Shown: piece by piece, positions 33,175 to 42,893 of the stretch
Position numbering within the stretch: position 1 is the stretch's first letter
How the letters are laid out: the number at the start of each line of letters is the position of its first letter
Source: Streptomyces tateyamensis
GTDB lineage: Bacteria; Actinomycetota; Actinomycetes; Streptomycetales; Streptomycetaceae
Assembly: GCF_003205575.1 (NCBI RefSeq)
Contig: NZ_PYBW01000043.1
Location: forward strand, 99,778-163,777
Length of the DNA: 64,000 nt
Direction: 5' to 3'
The notes under the pieces: generated by a model
The model's input: only the letters and a program-made list of their open reading frames with translations
What the model was told of the DNA's origin: nothing
Databases searched by the model: none
Made by a program: the position numbers and the translations under genes

Positions 33175-34338
33175 TCACCCCGTGATGCCGAGCTGGGTCT
33201 GCTTGGCCTGGTAGTCGCTCTGGTTGCCCTGGGTGACCACGCCGACGCCGGAGCTCAGCGTCGTCCCGTCGGACTCCAGGTACTGCTTGACCAGCGCCAT
33301 GGTGGCGTCCTTGCCGAGCACCTTGAGCGCGGCCAGCAGGTAGGCACCGGTGTAGCCCTGCTGGTAGGGCGACTGGACCACGGTGGCCTGGATGACGCCC
33401 TGCTGGATGAACTTCAGGGTCTGCGCGTCGGAGTCGTCCGAGATGACCTTGACCTTGCCGGCCTTGCCGGCGGCCTGCACGGCCTGGGCGGCGGAGGGAC
33501 CGTCGTAGGAGTAGACGCCGTAGAGGCCGGCCACGTTCGGGTCGGTCTGGATGGCCGTCTGCGCGTTGGTCAGGGCCTTCGAGGCGTCCATGTTGTCGGA
33601 CAGCTTGTTGACCACCTTGATGTCGGTGCCCTTGAGCGAGTCCTCGAAGCCCTGGATCCGCTGCACGGCGTTGGACGCGGTCAGCGAGCCGACCAGCACC
33701 ACGACCTCGCCCTTACCGCCCAGCGCGGCCTTCATCGCCTCGCCGGCCTTCTGCCCGGCCTGGTAGTTAGGGGTGCCCAGGTAGAGCGCGGCACCGTCCT
33801 CGGGGGGCAGCGGGGAGTCGATCGCCAGCACCGGGATGCCGGCCGAATTCGCGTCCTGGATCGGTGCCTTGATGGCGGTCGGGTCGATCGCCGAGACCGA
33901 GAAGGCGGATATGTTCTGGCCGCGCAGGGTCTGGATCATCGACAGCTGCTGGTCCAGCCGGCCGTTCGCCGGGGCCTGGAAGGTGCCCTGGACGCCGAGG
34001 TCGGCCAGGCCCTTGTTGAAGCCGACCTTGCCGGCGTTCCAGTAGTCCACCGAGACGTTGACCACCATGGCCAGGTCCAGCTTCGACAGGTCCTTGCCCT
34101 GGAGGGCGCCCTTGAGCGCCTCGTCCAGCTTGGACAGGTTCGCGTCGTTGAACGTGATGTCGCCCTGGATCACGGGGGCGGCCGCGGCTCCGCTGGAGCC
34201 GGAGCCACTGCCGCTGCTGCTGCTGCTGCTTCCGGCCCCCTGCTTGGAGCAGGCCGTCGCGGTCAGGGCGAGTGCGGCGACGGCGGCGATGGCGGCGAGG
34301 CGGAGGCCTCTGTTGGAGCGGATGCTGGTGGCGGGCAT
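33175..34338 (-). CDS. sugar-binding lipoprotein of the ribose-type ABC importer
   Basis: 387-aa lipoprotein with lipobox LTATAC (Cys about 30), followed by a Ser/Gly-rich linker, then a periplasmic-binding-protein type I fold of the RbsB/XylF class (LAMVVNVSVDYWNAGKVGFNKGL, ISAFSVSAIDPTAIKAPI, QAGQKAGEAM, GVYSYDGPSAAQAV). ATG 34338 with AGAGGAC upstream. First structural gene after the lacI gene (123-bp gap without an operator), so probably read from the lacI promoter. Ligand inferred as arabinose or a related pentose/hexose. Confidence 0.93.
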   Translation of the reverse strand: MPATSIRSNRGLRLAAIAAVAALALTATACSKQGAGSSSSSSGSGSGSSGAAAAPVIQGDITFNDANLSKLDEALKGALQGKDLSKLDLAMVVNVSVDYWNAGKVGFNKGLADLGVQGTFQAPANGRLDQQLSMIQTLRGQNISAFSVSAIDPTAIKAPIQDANSAGIPVLAIDSPLPPEDGAALYLGTPNYQAGQKAGEAMKAALGGKGEVVVLVGSLTASNAVQRIQGFEDSLKGTDIKVVNKLSDNMDASKALTNAQTAIQTDPNVAGLYGVYSYDGPSAAQAVQAAGKAGKVKVISDDSDAQTLKFIQQGVIQATVVQSPYQQGYTGAYLLAALKVLGKDATMALVKQYLESDGTTLSSGVGVVTQGNQSDYQAKQTQLGITG

Positions 34339-34461
34339 GGTGTCCTCTTCTGGTCTTTGCCGGGTGGTGTGAAGGGGTGGGTGGAAAGCGGGTGGTACGG
34401 CGGTGTTCCGGTCTTCGACCCGGCTGCTGCGCGGACCGAACGGATTCGCATCCGACGGAGG

Positions 34462-35508
34462 TCAGCGGCCGGGCCTGGCGCTGCTGGCTCTGACGATCAG
34501 CTCGGGAGCGACGACGGCCACCTGGTGGGCGCCGTCGACCCCTGCGGCTTGCGGGTCGGGGAACTGGACGCGGCGCAGGAGCAGTTCGAGACCGCAGCGG
34601 CCGAGTTCCCCGAAGTGCTGGCGGACGGTGGTGAGCGGCGGGGTGAGGAACGCGGCCTCGGGGATGTCGTCGAACCCCACGACGCTCACGTCCTCCGGCA
34701 CCCGCCGCCCCGTTTCGTGCAGGGCCCGCACGACCCCGAGGGCCATGTGGTCGTTGGCGCAGAAGACCGCGGTCACCCGCGGGTCGTCGACCAGTCGCAG
34801 GCCTGCCCGGTATCCCGACCGTGCCGACCAGTCCCCCGGTAAACTCTCGGGCACCGGCCGCTCGTGGTCCTCCAGTGCACGGCGCCAGCCCGTTCGACGG
34901 GCCTTGGCCTCCAGCCAGTCGTCCGGTCCCGCGACGTGGTGGACCGTGCCGTGCCCCTGGTCGAGCAGGTACCGGACCGCGGTCCGGGCGCCGGCCTCGT
35001 TGTCCACACCCGCGCCGGGCAGCCAACCCGGGTCGGTGGGGCCGACCGTGACCATGGGGACGGTGGCGGTCTGGCGTGCCAGCGCCGCCATCGCCGAGAC
35101 GCGCGAGGCGATCACGGCGATTCCCTCGACGGCCTGGTCGCGGAGCCGGTCCACGGCTTCGTGGACGGACCGGGCGTCGTGGTTGCGCAGGCTCGCGATG
35201 GTGATGAAGTAGCCTGCGCCTCGAGCGGCCTGCTCGATTCCGTAGAGCATCTGGGAGGGCCCGTAGAGAGTGGTGTCGAAGCTGATCACACCGAGGGTCT
35301 GGGAACGGCGGGTGACCAGCGCCCGGGCCGCGGTGTTGGGACGGTAGTCCAGCTTCTGAATTGCCGCAAGCACCCGCTCCCGGGTCTGCGCCCGCACGTT
35401 CGGGCTGCCGTTGAGCACCCGCGAAACGGTCTGGTGGGACACACCGGCCAGCGCGGCCACGTCCGCCATCACCGGCTGTGCGCCGCTGGCGGTTCTAGCT
35501 TCCGGCAT
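34462..35508 (-). CDS. LacI-family transcriptional repressor (first copy)
   Basis: 348-aa regulator. N-terminal helix-turn-helix VMADVAALAGVSHQTVSRVL with hinge helix NTAARALVTRRSQTLGV, then a periplasmic-binding-protein-like effector domain ending FDDIPEAAFLTPPLTTVRQHF. Start ATG 35508 with GGGAGAGG upstream. It heads the ABC operon on the same strand, with an operator 82 bp upstream that suggests autoregulation. The recognition helix is identical to that of the second LacI, so both may read the same sites. Confidence 0.94.
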   Translation of the reverse strand: MPEARTASGAQPVMADVAALAGVSHQTVSRVLNGSPNVRAQTRERVLAAIQKLDYRPNTAARALVTRRSQTLGVISFDTTLYGPSQMLYGIEQAARGAGYFITIASLRNHDARSVHEAVDRLRDQAVEGIAVIASRVSAMAALARQTATVPMVTVGPTDPGWLPGAGVDNEAGARTAVRYLLDQGHGTVHHVAGPDDWLEAKARRTGWRRALEDHERPVPESLPGDWSARSGYRAGLRLVDDPRVTAVFCANDHMALGVVRALHETGRRVPEDVSVVGFDDIPEAAFLTPPLTTVRQHFGELGRCGLELLLRRVQFPDPQAAGVDGAHQVAVVAPELIVRASSARPGR

Positions 35509-35589
35509 GGCCTCTCCCGAATCAGGGCTTGCGAGTTTCTCAAGAACGGTGCGCGGGCGGCCTGTTGCCGCCCGTTCCGACGTCCGTAT

Positions 35590-35603
35590 TGTTAGCGCTC
35601 ACA
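35590..35603. promoter_or_regulatory. LacI-type operator (TGTTAGCGCTCACA)
   Basis: One mismatch to the 14-bp palindrome; 82 bp upstream of the first lacI gene. Confidence 0.82.
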
Positions 35604-36012
35604 AAACCTTCCGTCAATGGGGCGGGTGGGTCACGTTTGGGTCACTGCTACCCCTCCGCCCAGGGCCGGCCCATGGCCCCACGGGGCGCGCGCACGGAGG
35701 ACGGGGGGCTCGACGGCGAACGGCCGGCACGCCCGGGGGCGCGCCGGCCGTAGCGGGCGGAGGTGGGTTGCGTGCGACGTTGCACGCCCTCCACCCACTT
35801 GCCGGACCTGCCGCACACACATGGCGACAGGACCGCTGCCGGTGGCCGCTGCGGGAAGCGGGGCAGCCATGGGCCACCGGCAGACACTCGGGTACTCGAC
35901 AGCCAGGCCCAGCCTCGACGGCGGTCCCGCCATCAGCCCCAGCAGGGGCGTTGACCGGGGGCGACCCCGCCCCTGGAGGGCCTGCAGCAACGCGCGGCCA
36001 GGGCCTGCAAAT
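35604..36012. other. intergenic region between two divergent lacI genes
   Basis: About 400 bp without a credible gene. Short frames on both strands have no ribosome site and no family resemblance. Presumably promoter and leader sequence. Confidence 0.5.
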
Positions 36013-36026
36013 TGTTAACGTTAACA
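36013..36026. promoter_or_regulatory. LacI-type operator variant TGTTAACGTTAACA
   Basis: Perfect 14-bp palindrome differing symmetrically from the regulon consensus (AACGTT centre instead of AGCGCT). It lies about 250 bp upstream of the second lacI gene; the 36027-36273 stretch holds no gene. Confidence 0.75.
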
Positions 36027-36273
36027 GCTGCCCGAGTCAACCCACCGTCAGCTGACCCCGCAGCAGATCGGTCCGGCGCACGGCCGCCGGCCGCGAGGAC
36101 TCCCCGCGCCGGGCGAGGGTACGCCCGCCACGGCCTCCCGGGGGTGCGCGGGCTTCCGCGGCCCGCCCCGACGCGCGTCGCGTGCCGCGGGGTCCGCCCG
36201 GGCCGGGTTGAGTAGGCTGCGCTGGGCAGCTGGTTCGTGGGTGCCGCAGTGGGACAGAGCCGTGGAGGGGCAT

Positions 36274-37311
36274 GTGAGCGAGGCCGCCGACAGGCGCGCG
36301 CCGACGATGGCGGATGTCGCCAAGGTGGCGGGCGTGTCCCACCAGACCGTGTCACGCGTCCTCAGCGATCACCCCAACGTGCGCGAGTCCACCCGCGCCC
36401 GGGTGCGGGAGGTCATCGCCGAGCTGGAGTACCGTCCCAATCCCGCCGCGCGCGCCCTGGTCACCAAGCGCTCCCGCACGCTGGGCGTCATCGCCGCGAA
36501 CACCACCCTGTACGGGCCGGCCAGCATACTGGCCGGCCTCGAGCACGCCGCTCGCGCCAAGGGGTACCTGATCGCGGCGGTGAGCCTGGACGAACTGAGC
36601 GAGACGGCGCTGCGCAAGGCCCTGGAGCACCTGGCGGCCTGGGGGGTCGAGGGCGGCGTGGTGATGACGCCGCACGAGCGGACGGTCGCCGCCCTGCTGC
36701 GGCTGGCGGCGCCGTTCCCGATCGTGACCGTCGAGGGCGGCCACGACCTGGACGTGCCGGGCGTGGCACTGGACCAGTACGCCGGCGCCCGGATGGTCAC
36801 CGAGCACCTGCTGTCGCTCGGTCACGCCTCGGTGTGGCACGTCACCGGGCCCCGCGAGTGGCTGGAGGCGGAGGGCCGCTTCCAGGGCTGGCGCGCGGCC
36901 CTCGACGACGCGGGAGCTCCGGTCCCCCAGTGGCTGGGCGGGGACTGGAGCGCCGCCTCCGGCTACCGGGCCGGGCAACTGCTCGCGGCGGCCCACCGCA
37001 GCCTGGACCAGGCCTCGAAGCCGACGGCGGTGTTCGTCGCCAACGACCACATGGCCCTGGGGGTGCTGCGGGCCCTGCGGGAGGCCGGGCTGCGCGTCCC
37101 GGAGGACCTGGCCGTGGCGGGGTTCGACGGACTGCCGGAGTCGGAGTACTTCGCCCCGCCGCTGACCACCGTCCGCCAGGACTTCGCGGCCGCCGGCCGG
37201 GCGGGGATCGACCTGCTGCTCCAGCGGATCGAGGACCCCTCCGCCACTCCGGTGCACACCACCCTGATGCCGGAGCTCGTGATCCGCTCCAGCACGGCTG
37301 CCAGACCCTAA
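36274..37311 (+). CDS. LacI-family transcriptional repressor (second copy)
   Basis: 345-aa paralogue of the regulator at 34462: TMADVAKVAGVSHQTVSRVL, NPAARALVTKRSRTLGV, LGHASVWHVTGPREWLEAEG and FDGLPESEYFAPPLTTVRQDF. GTG 36274 has GGAGGGG upstream; a longer upstream frame is not supported. It converges on galM, and the stop codons of the two genes overlap (37308-37311). Likely controls the ara genes and extracellular hydrolases; its own site has a variant centre. Confidence 0.93.
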   Translation: MSEAADRRAPTMADVAKVAGVSHQTVSRVLSDHPNVRESTRARVREVIAELEYRPNPAARALVTKRSRTLGVIAANTTLYGPASILAGLEHAARAKGYLIAAVSLDELSETALRKALEHLAAWGVEGGVVMTPHERTVAALLRLAAPFPIVTVEGGHDLDVPGVALDQYAGARMVTEHLLSLGHASVWHVTGPREWLEAEGRFQGWRAALDDAGAPVPQWLGGDWSAASGYRAGQLLAAAHRSLDQASKPTAVFVANDHMALGVLRALREAGLRVPEDLAVAGFDGLPESEYFAPPLTTVRQDFAAAGRAGIDLLLQRIEDPSATPVHTTLMPELVIRSSTAARP

Positions 37312-38390
37312 CCCACCGGAACGGTGCCGAAGCGGTAGACGGTGGTGGAGCGGTACCGCTCCCCCGGGCGCAGGACGGTGGAGGGGTAGTCGGGGCGGTG
37401 CGGGGAGTCGGGGTAGTGCTGGGTCTCCAGGGCGATGCCCGCGTGGCGTCCGTGCGGCGCGTCGGCCGGCCCGGTGGTGCCGTCGAAGTGGTTGCCGGTG
37501 TAGACCTGCACCCCGGGCTCGGTGGTGTGGCACTCCAGGCGGCGGCCGCTGGCGGGGTGGTCGAGTTCGGCCACCAGGCGCGGGCCCCCCGCGTCCGGTC
37601 CGGGGCGCAGCAGCCAGTTGTGGTCGAACCCTCCCCCGGCGAGGCGCAGTTGCGGGTGGTCGGCGCCCAGGCGGTCGGCCAGCCGCACCGCCCTGGTGAG
37701 GTCGAACGGCGTACCCGCGACCACGGCGGGCGGCCCGAGCGGGATCAGCTGCGCGTCGACGGGCAGGTACGCGTCCGCGTGGACCCGCAGCGTGTGCTCG
37801 CCCACCGTCCCGCCGCCCGCGAGGTTGAAGTACGCGTGGTTGGTGAGGTTCACGACCGTGGGGGCGTCGGTCACCGCGCCGTACCGGATGGTCAGCGCAC
37901 CGAACGCGTCGAGCAGGTAGCTGACCTCCACCTCCAGGGTGCCGGGGAACCCCTGGTCCCGGTGCGGGCTGGTCAGCTGGAACCGCACCCCCGCGCGGTC
38001 CTCCTCGTGGATCGGGCTGCCCCGCCAGACCCGGGTGGCGAACCCGTGCGGGCCGCCGTGCAGGGTGTGGCCGGTGGCCTGGCGGTCCAACTGGTGGACG
38101 GTGCCGTCCAGCGGCAGTTCACCCCTGGCGATCCGGTTGCCGTACCGGCCCACGGTCGCCCCGAAGTACGCTCCGGCATCGAGCAGTTGGTCCCACCCCT
38201 CGGCGCCGAGCAGCACATCGGCGGTGCGGCCGTGCCGGTCGGGGGCGCGGACGGCCTGGAGCCTGGCGCCGAACTCGTGCAGTTCCGCCGTCACACCGGA
38301 CGGCGAACTGACGGTCCAGCGCGCCGACACACGCCCGTCGGGCAGCGGATCCGTGCCCGTCCGGTGCACGGTGGGGCTTCGGTCGGACAT
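37308..38390 (-). CDS. galM: aldose 1-epimerase (galactose mutarotase family)
   Basis: 360-aa cytoplasmic enzyme that interconverts sugar anomers. Motifs: YGNRIARG, HTLHGGPHGF with the catalytic His, VVNLTNHAYFNLAG with the second His, GGGFDHNW, and the catalytic Glu in GIALETQHYPDSP. Length is normal for the family. It follows araA on the same strand (109-bp gap) and would supply the proper anomer of arabinose or galactose released from the polymer. ATG 38390 with GAGGAA upstream. Confidence 0.95.
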   Translation of the reverse strand: MSDRSPTVHRTGTDPLPDGRVSARWTVSSPSGVTAELHEFGARLQAVRAPDRHGRTADVLLGAEGWDQLLDAGAYFGATVGRYGNRIARGELPLDGTVHQLDRQATGHTLHGGPHGFATRVWRGSPIHEEDRAGVRFQLTSPHRDQGFPGTLEVEVSYLLDAFGALTIRYGAVTDAPTVVNLTNHAYFNLAGGGTVGEHTLRVHADAYLPVDAQLIPLGPPAVVAGTPFDLTRAVRLADRLGADHPQLRLAGGGFDHNWLLRPGPDAGGPRLVAELDHPASGRRLECHTTEPGVQVYTGNHFDGTTGPADAPHGRHAGIALETQHYPDSPHRPDYPSTVLRPGERYRSTTVYRFGTVPVG

Positions 38391-38499
38391 GGGCGCGGTT
38401 CCTCGGGGTGTCGGTGTCTGGTGGGAGGGAGGCCGCCCGGGCCGGTCCGGAGGTCGGGGCGGAAGCACGGACCCGGCCCGGGCGGCAGACGGGGTGGGG

Positions 38500-40005
38500 C
38501 TAGAAGCCCTGGGCGAGGCGGTAGTAGGCCTGGTTCCAGCGCAGTTCGCGGGTGAACCGGCGGATGCTGGTGCTCTCGTCGATGACGACGAGCTCGACGG
38601 CGAGCATCTCCGCGAGGTCGTCCAGCGCGTCGACGCCGAGGGCCCGGGTGAGCACGGTGTGGTGCGGGGCACCGGCGGTCAGCCAGGCCTCGGTCGAGGT
38701 GCGCAGGTCGGGCTGCGGCTTCCAGACCGCGCGGGCCACCGGCAGGCTGGGCAGCGGTTCGGCGGGCTCGACCACGTCGATCGCGTTGGCGACCAGCCTG
38801 AACCGCTCGCCCATGTCCGCCAGGCCCACCACGACGGCCGGGCCGGGCTCGGCGTCGAAGACCAGGCGCACCGGGTCCTCGCGGCCGCCGATGGAGAGCG
38901 GATGGATCTCGCAGGAGGGGGTCCCGGCGGCGATGGAGGGGCAGACCTCCAGCATGTGGGCGCCCAGGATCAGCTCGTTGCCGGGCTCCAGGTGGTACGT
39001 GTAGTCCTCCATGAAGGAGGTGCCGCCGGGCAGGCCCTCGGCGGCGGCCTTGAGGGTGCGCAGCAGCACGGAGGTCTTCCAGTCGCCCTCGCCGCCGAAG
39101 CCGTAGCCGTCGGCCATCAGGCGCTGGACGGCCAGGCCGGGCAGCTGCCGCAGGCCGCCGAGGTCCTCGAAGTTGGTGGTGAAGGCGCGGAACCCGCCGT
39201 CGGTCAGGAAGCTGCGCAGGCCGAGCTCGATCCGCGCGGCGTAGCGCAGCGCGTCGTGGCGCTCGCCGCCGGCGCGCAGCTCGGGGGCCAGGCGGTAGAG
39301 GTCGTCGTAGTCCTTGACCAGTTCGGTGATCTGCGCGTCCGCCACCGCGTCCACGACCGCGACCAGGTCGTTGACGCCGTAGGTGTTGACCGAGACGCCC
39401 AGCCGCAGCTGCGCCTCGACCTTGTCGCCCTCGGTGACGGCGACGTCGCGCATGTTGTCGCCGAAGCGCGCCAGCTTGAGCGTGGCGAGTTCGGCCCGGC
39501 CGGCGGCAGCGCGGGCCCAGTCGGCGATCCGGGCGGCGACGGCGGGGTCGCTCGCGTGGCCGGCGACGGTCTTGCGGGGGACGCCGAGGCGGGACTGGAT
39601 GTGGCCGAACTCGCGGTCGCCGTGGGCGGCCTGGTTCAGGTTCATGAAGTCCATGTCGATGGTCGCCCACGGCAGGTGCGCGTTGGCCTGGGTGTGCAGG
39701 TGCAGCAGCGGCTTGCGCAGCGCGTCCAGGCCGGCGATCCACATCTTCGCCGGGGAGAAGGTGTGCATCCAGGCGATCAGGCCGATGCAGGAGTCCTGGG
39801 CGTTGGCCTCCAGGCAGATCCGGCGGATCGAGGCGGCATCGATGAGGACCGGCTTCCAGATCAGCCGGACCGGTATGCCCGCGAGGGCGAGCTGGTTGAC
39901 GACCTGGCGGGACTGCTCGGCGACCTGCTGCAGCGTCTCGTCGCCGTACAGGCCCTGGCTGCCGGTGAGGAACCAGACCTCACGCCCGGAAAAGACTTCA
40001 GTCAC
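38500..40005 (-). CDS. araA: L-arabinose isomerase
   Basis: 501-aa enzyme converting L-arabinose to L-ribulose. Family stretches: [12 protein letters not shown] at the N-terminus, [44 protein letters not shown] (metal-site Glu and His) and a C-terminal [11 protein letters not shown] 40005, with AAGGAG upstream of the start, 14 bp after araD. Normal length (about 500). Part of the araB-araD-araA-galM operon. Confidence 0.98.
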   Translation of the reverse strand: MTEVFSGREVWFLTGSQGLYGDETLQQVAEQSRQVVNQLALAGIPVRLIWKPVLIDAASIRRICLEANAQDSCIGLIAWMHTFSPAKMWIAGLDALRKPLLHLHTQANAHLPWATIDMDFMNLNQAAHGDREFGHIQSRLGVPRKTVAGHASDPAVAARIADWARAAAGRAELATLKLARFGDNMRDVAVTEGDKVEAQLRLGVSVNTYGVNDLVAVVDAVADAQITELVKDYDDLYRLAPELRAGGERHDALRYAARIELGLRSFLTDGGFRAFTTNFEDLGGLRQLPGLAVQRLMADGYGFGGEGDWKTSVLLRTLKAAAEGLPGGTSFMEDYTYHLEPGNELILGAHMLEVCPSIAAGTPSCEIHPLSIGGREDPVRLVFDAEPGPAVVVGLADMGERFRLVANAIDVVEPAEPLPSLPVARAVWKPQPDLRTSTEAWLTAGAPHHTVLTRALGVDALDDLAEMLAVELVVIDESTSIRRFTRELRWNQAYYRLAQGF

Positions 40006-40019
40006 TGGGAGTTGCTCCT

Positions 40020-40691
40020 TCAGCGGGCAGCGGGCTGCTGGCCGTAGACGTTCTGGTAGCGGAAGTTCAGGCTGTCGATGTCGGCCTGGGCGATGGGCAG
40101 CGGCTCGCCGAGCTGGCGGGAGATGTGGACCGTGCGGGCCACGTCCTCGCACATCACGGCGGCCTTGACCGCGGCCTTGGCGTCCTTGCCGATGGTGAAG
40201 ACGCCGTGGCTCTTCATCAGGACGGCGGGCGAGCGGTGGCCGCGCAGGGTCTCGACGATCCCGCGGCCGATCGAGTCGTCGCCGATCAGGGCGAACGGGC
40301 CGACCGGGATCTCGGCGCCGAACTCGTCGGCCATCGCCGTCAGCACGCACGGGACGGCCTCGCCGCGGGCGGCCCAGGCGCAGGCGTAGGTGGAGTGGGT
40401 GTGCACCACGCCGCCGACCTCGGGCAGGTGCCGGTAGACGTAGGCGTGGGCGGCGGTGTCGGAGGACGGGCTGTGCCCGCCGGCGACCACGTTCCCGTCC
40501 AGGTCGCAGACGATCATGTTCTCCGGCGTCAGCTCCTCGTAGGGGACGCCGCTGGGCTTGATGACGAACAGGTCCTCGCCGGGGACCCGGCCGGAGACGT
40601 TGCCGGCCGTCCAGACCACCAGGCCGTAGCGGACGAGTTCCTGGTGCAGATTGCTGACTTGACGGCGAATCAGCTCGATGGCGTCGGTCAT
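40020..40691 (-). CDS. araD: L-ribulose-5-phosphate 4-epimerase
   Basis: 223-aa class II aldolase-fold enzyme yielding D-xylulose 5-phosphate. Zinc ligands in [13 protein letters not shown] and LMKSHGVF, phosphate-binding GNVSGR and [10 protein letters not shown], all typical. ATG 40691 lies 6 bp after the araB stop. Forms the third step of the arabinose pathway. Confidence 0.97.
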   Translation of the reverse strand: MTDAIELIRRQVSNLHQELVRYGLVVWTAGNVSGRVPGEDLFVIKPSGVPYEELTPENMIVCDLDGNVVAGGHSPSSDTAAHAYVYRHLPEVGGVVHTHSTYACAWAARGEAVPCVLTAMADEFGAEIPVGPFALIGDDSIGRGIVETLRGHRSPAVLMKSHGVFTIGKDAKAAVKAAVMCEDVARTVHISRQLGEPLPIAQADIDSLNFRYQNVYGQQPAAR

Positions 40692-40697
40692 GGCCGG

Positions 40698-42434
40698 TCA
40701 ACCTCGCAGTTCGGGGTCGCTGGAGGCCTGCTGGGCCTCGCTCAGGGCGGCGTTGCGGATGGCGCGCAGGCGGTGCAGTTGCTTGTCGGGGCCGGTGCCG
40801 AAGTGGTCGTGCAGCAGCCGGTACTCCGCGTAGAGGGCGTCGTAGGCGTCGGCGCGCGCGGGGTCGGGCAGGTAGGCGTGGCGCTCGACGCTGCCCATCG
40901 CGGCGGCGGCGGTGCGCACGTCCGGGTAGGCCCCGGCGGCGACCGCGGCGTGGATCGCGGAGCCGAGCGCGGGCCCCTGCTCGGAGGCGGCCAGGGAGAC
41001 CGGGCGCCGCAACACGTCGGCGTAGATCTGCATCAGCAGGGCGTTCTTCTTCAGCCCGCCGGCCACCACGAACTCGGAGACCGGCACCCCGCCCTCGTGC
41101 AGGGCCTCGACGATGGCGCGGGTGCCGTAGGCCGTGGCCTCCAGCAGGGCCCGGTAGACCTCCTCGGGCCGGGTGGCCAGGGTCAGGCCCACGACGACGC
41201 CCGACAGGTGGTGGTCCACCAGGACCGAGCGGTTGCCGCCCATCCAGTCCAGTGCGACCAGGCCGTGGCCGCCGACCGGCTGGTCGGCGATCTTGCGGGT
41301 GAGCAGCTGGTGCGGGTCCTCGCCGGTGGCCTGCGCCTCCTGCAGGTAGTCGGCGGGCAGCCCCTGGCGCAGCCACCAGGCGAAGATGTCGCCGACCGCG
41401 CTCTGCCCCGCCTCGTAGCCCCAGGCGCCCTCGACGATCCCGCCCTCGACCACGCCGCAGATGCCCGGGACGTCCGCGAGGGTCGGGCCGTTGACGACGT
41501 GACAGGTGGAGGTGCCCATGATGGCCAGCAGCTGGCCGTTGTCCACGGCGCGGGCGGCGGGGGCCGCGACGTGGGCGTCCACGTTGCCGGCCGCCACCGC
41601 GATGCCCTCGGGCAGGCCGGTCCGGGCGGCGGCCTGCGCGCTCAGCGATCCCACCCGGGAGCCCAGCGCGGCGAGCGGGTGCTCCAGCCGGGTGCGGGCG
41701 AAGTCGGCGAACTCCGGGTGCAGCGCGGCCAGGTACTCCTCGCTCGGGTAGCCGCCGTCCTGGTGGATGCCCTTGTAGCCGGCGGTGCAGGTGTTGCGGC
41801 TCTCGGTGCCGGTGAGCTGCCAGACGATCCAGTCGGCGGCCTCGATCCAGCGCTCGCAGGCGGCGTAGACCTGCGGGTCCTCCTCCAGCACCTGCAGCGC
41901 CTTGGCGTACTGCCACTCGGCGGAGATCCGGCCGCCGTAGCGGTGGATCCACTTCTCGCCGCGGTCGTGGGCCAGGGCGTTGATCCGGTCGGCCTGCGGC
42001 TGGGCGGCGTGGTGCTTCCAGAGCTTGGGCCAGGCGTGCGGGCGGTCGGCCCACTCGGCGGTCTCCGCCAGCGGGGTTCCGTCGGTCCGGGTCGGCAGCA
42101 CGGTGCAGGCGGTGAAGTCGGTCGCGATGCCGATGACGGCGGCGGGATCGACGCCGGCGGCGGCCACCGCCGCCGGCACGGCGGTGTGCAGCACCTCGCG
42201 CCAGTCCTGCGGGTGCTGCAGTGCCCAGTCGGGCGGCAGGGGCCGGCCGGTGCCCGGCAGGCGGTCCTCGATCACGGCGTGCGGATAGTCGTGCACGGCG
42301 GTGCCCAGTTCCGCGCCGTCGCGCACCCGCACGACCACGGCCCGGCCGGAGAGCGTCCCGAAGTCGACGCCGACCACGTAGCGATCGTCCTGGTCGTCGG
42401 CGCCGGTGGCCCGGGCGGAGGTCGTCTCGGTCAC
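40698..42434 (-). CDS. araB: L-ribulokinase
   Basis: 578-aa FGGY-family kinase phosphorylating L-ribulose. N-terminal phosphate loop [32 protein letters not shown]-like [29 protein letters not shown] with the catalytic Asp region, and C-terminal [20 protein letters not shown] 42434 is preceded by AAGGAC. First gene of the ara operon. A LacI operator lies about 250 bp upstream. Confidence 0.97.
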   Translation of the reverse strand: MTETTSARATGADDQDDRYVVGVDFGTLSGRAVVVRVRDGAELGTAVHDYPHAVIEDRLPGTGRPLPPDWALQHPQDWREVLHTAVPAAVAAAGVDPAAVIGIATDFTACTVLPTRTDGTPLAETAEWADRPHAWPKLWKHHAAQPQADRINALAHDRGEKWIHRYGGRISAEWQYAKALQVLEEDPQVYAACERWIEAADWIVWQLTGTESRNTCTAGYKGIHQDGGYPSEEYLAALHPEFADFARTRLEHPLAALGSRVGSLSAQAAARTGLPEGIAVAAGNVDAHVAAPAARAVDNGQLLAIMGTSTCHVVNGPTLADVPGICGVVEGGIVEGAWGYEAGQSAVGDIFAWWLRQGLPADYLQEAQATGEDPHQLLTRKIADQPVGGHGLVALDWMGGNRSVLVDHHLSGVVVGLTLATRPEEVYRALLEATAYGTRAIVEALHEGGVPVSEFVVAGGLKKNALLMQIYADVLRRPVSLAASEQGPALGSAIHAAVAAGAYPDVRTAAAAMGSVERHAYLPDPARADAYDALYAEYRLLHDHFGTGPDKQLHRLRAIRNAALSEAQQASSDPELRG

Positions 42435-42682
42435 AGTTTCGTCCTTCGTGCGGGGCGGGGGTGGTAGGCGGCCGACCGCCGAACGGTCTGGCACGACGGT
42501 ACGGCGGCCGGCCTGGAGTTCCGCCGCCTCACCCTCATAAGGCGCGGAACCACGACCGCCGGCACCGGAGCGGCCAGGAAGGGGCCGCGAGCCGGCCGGC
42601 GGGGTGGGCGGGACGGCAAGGAGCGGGGCGGTCAGGGTTGTTGACACGTTCCCCGCGCTCCGAACCGCGGGATCAGTGAGGA
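42435..42682. other. leader region of the ara operon
   Basis: About 250 bp between araB and its operator, no gene seen; probably promoter and untranslated leader. Confidence 0.5.
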
Positions 42683-42696
42683 TGTTAGCGCTCACA
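42683..42696. promoter_or_regulatory. LacI-type operator (TGTTAGCGCTCACA)
   Basis: Identical to the site before the first lacI gene; lies between divergent araB and the 42894 hydrolase gene. Confidence 0.82.
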
Positions 42697-42846
42697 ATAA
42701 CCCGGCACAAGAGCTTGTTCCGCGGGTCCGGCGGCCCGGGCGGCGCGGCGGAGCCGACCGGCGGGAGTCGGCACCGCCGCCGCGACGGGGCGCACCGCGT
42801 TCTCTTGACGCCTCCGAGCTCCCCGTGGACACTGCCGGGTGCCCAT

Positions 42847-42860
42847 TGTTAGCGCTAACG
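42847..42860. promoter_or_regulatory. LacI-type operator (TGTTAGCGCTAACG)
   Basis: 13 of 14 matches; 33 bp upstream of the ATG of the multidomain hydrolase. Confidence 0.85.
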
Positions 42861-42893
42861 CTGCTCAGGATGACGCAGCCCGACGGAGGTCTC

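Noticed and set aside
35617..36018. Short frames between the two lacI genes
   Set aside because: Overlap on both strands, lack ribosome sites, and are Arg/Pro/Gly-rich; more likely noncoding.
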